From: Amoebidium appalachense
Lineage: Eukaryota; Ichthyosporea
NCBI GenBank assembly: GCA_963693365.1
Contig: CAVNZM010000010.1
Span: 992,001-1,056,000, forward strand
Direction of reading: 5' to 3'
DNA: 64,000 nucleotides
Below the pieces are notes generated by a model. It was not told the origin of the DNA and searched no databases. It worked only from the letters and a program-made list of their open reading frames with translations. Position numbers and translations under genes: made by a program. Each line of letters starts with the position of its first letter. The stretch's first letter is position 1. Below are positions 41,960 to 64,000 of this stretch, piece by piece.

Positions 41960-43082
41960 AGCCCGCCCACCCTTCGTGGCCGCCCAACCCCCCCGCTTTT
42001 TATTTGTTTTATTTCATCAACGATTTTCAGTTACCTGCCCCATCCCATCACCCCAAATAGCCTAGGCTTGGAGCGGTCACCCAGGGTAAGTTGCATGTAT
42101 CAATATGCATTTACATCATACATATATTCACATATGTTTACATGTACTCACACATATTCATAGATATTTACATATATTTATATGTATTTATGTATATTTA
42201 TATATATTCATATACAATATGCATATATATTTACTGGCTGCGGGTGACCGCTCTTGGAAACCGGCTGAGATGGAGGCCGGGTCCCTTTTGCGCGCATGAG
42301 TCTCATTGTCTATCTAGATCATTTATATATTCCTCGAAACATACCGTGTAGACATACTGGATATATTTAAATTTTCCCACACCTCTTGAACCAACCACCC
42401 CTTCTCTCATTTTTGCTGCTGGGCCGGCGAACCACTTGATGACGTCATTCTGGGAACATGTACGTAGGCTGGGCTGCAATTGGTTGTGTTCGTGTGATGT
42501 TGACATCATATACCTCGGCAAGTTGTCACAGTTTTATTACGTCTCCTGATTGGTGAGCGACATCTGAGAAACGGTGGTTGGTTTAATCTACATTTTATTG
42601 CGTGAAAACAATATCTAGTCACTAGATATATACAAAATATCTCACAACAACAGTGCATCAAGCACGTCTCACACCTGAACATCTATCCTGCATACTTTAC
42701 AAGTTACGCACACACCTCTCACATAGCAATACATACATATCCAGCAATCATTTTGCAAAATGTTTTTATGCTGCCGAGCATTGCAAACCATGGTGTTTCC
42801 CACGTTTCTCAAAACATTAGACCACATCCTGCCTATAATCGAAGGGACACAGGTCAAATATTACATAACAAGATTGAGAACGCACTAAATCATACCTGAC
42901 CTACAAACCTTATTAAAAAAAAAAAAAAGAGCGGTGTATCACTAATGGAACCGCAATCACCATATTAGAACAAAGCGGGGCATCATGTTCTCTAATTTCT
43001 GACACAACAACATCAGCAGCCTTGTAGAGTGACGGGTTTGCATGTGTTCTTTAAGAGTGTCGGAGACGGGCACCCAAGAGCT
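38656..43082. other. Intergenic region between gene 2 and the tomosyn-like gene
   Basis: Mostly C-runs, (CA)n at 38945-39070 and 39404-39484, TA/TATG repeats at 40880-41055 and unique AT-rich DNA. Isolated exon-like frames exist (about 41418-41520 after cccgcag; about 42038-42088 ending at gtaagt), but I could not link them in phase. Confidence 0.35.
40861..41055 (+). repeat. 101-bp tandem pair headed by a palindrome, with (TA)n
   Basis: CCGTGCACTTGCACGG followed by GTACATATATATGTATACGT occurs at 40861 and again at 40962; each copy ends in (TATG)n then (TA)n. Confidence 0.92.

Positions 43083-64000
<20,918 letters not shown>

Noticed and set aside
42091-42351. Tyr/Ile-rich frame
   Set aside because: Translation of imperfect TATG/TATT repeats.

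Overview
This is a nuclear DNA window from an intron-rich eukaryote, most likely a protist. The evidence is a set of multi-exon genes with GT-AG and a few GC-AG introns whose phases match exactly from exon to exon, one tRNA gene, a LINE-type retrotransposon, and an extreme load of microsatellites (CA, CT, GT, CCCT, GGGA and long C/G homopolymers). Nearly all long open frames in simple repeats (poly-His/Thr, poly-Cys/Val, poly-Pro, Ser-Leu, Arg-Glu) are artefacts and are not annotated. I cannot name the lineage. bHLH-PAS proteins are known from animals and their relatives and also from stramenopile algae (for example the diatom diel-rhythm regulator RITMO1); tomosyn-type proteins are widespread in eukaryotes.

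Layout. 1-4.1 kb: gene-poor DNA with a probable relic of a LINE 3' end near 1.4-1.8 kb. 4.1-17.2 kb (+): a complete 14-exon bHLH-PAS transcription-factor gene (gene 1, 797 codons plus stop by my splice model), with a tRNA-Lys(UUU) gene inside intron 3. 18.4-20.9 kb: a 2.5-kb polypyrimidine block made of a 1.23-kb tandem duplication. 21.4-22.1 kb (+): two candidate exons of an unknown membrane protein. 22.2-24.7 kb (-): a 5'-truncated non-LTR retrotransposon with an intact reverse transcriptase and a poly(A) tail. 27.0-38.7 kb (+): a second bHLH-PAS gene (gene 2), a diverged tandem paralogue with the same exon architecture. 38.7-43.0 kb: mostly repeats, no gene I can support. 43.1-64.0 kb (-): the middle and 3' part of a tomosyn/STXBP5/Lgl-family gene, at least 24 exons, ending in an R-SNARE motif and running off the right edge at its 5' end.

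How things fit. Genes 1 and 2 would make nuclear DNA-binding, probably dimerising, sensor-type regulators: bHLH, PAS-A, PAS-B, then a low-complexity Ser/Thr-rich tail. The tomosyn-like gene would make a cytosolic WD-repeat regulator of SNARE-dependent membrane fusion and is convergent with gene 2.

The most unusual signals are: (i) one 119-bp exon that is about 97.5% identical between the otherwise strongly diverged bHLH-PAS paralogues, suggesting microsatellite-bounded gene conversion; (ii) a C-rich tract on the sense strand shortly after many 5' splice sites, on both genomic strands; (iii) 3' splice sites formed by the end of (CA)n microsatellites; (iv) partial tandem exon duplications lying in introns; and (v) a short dispersed repeat family anchored on G/C homopolymers.
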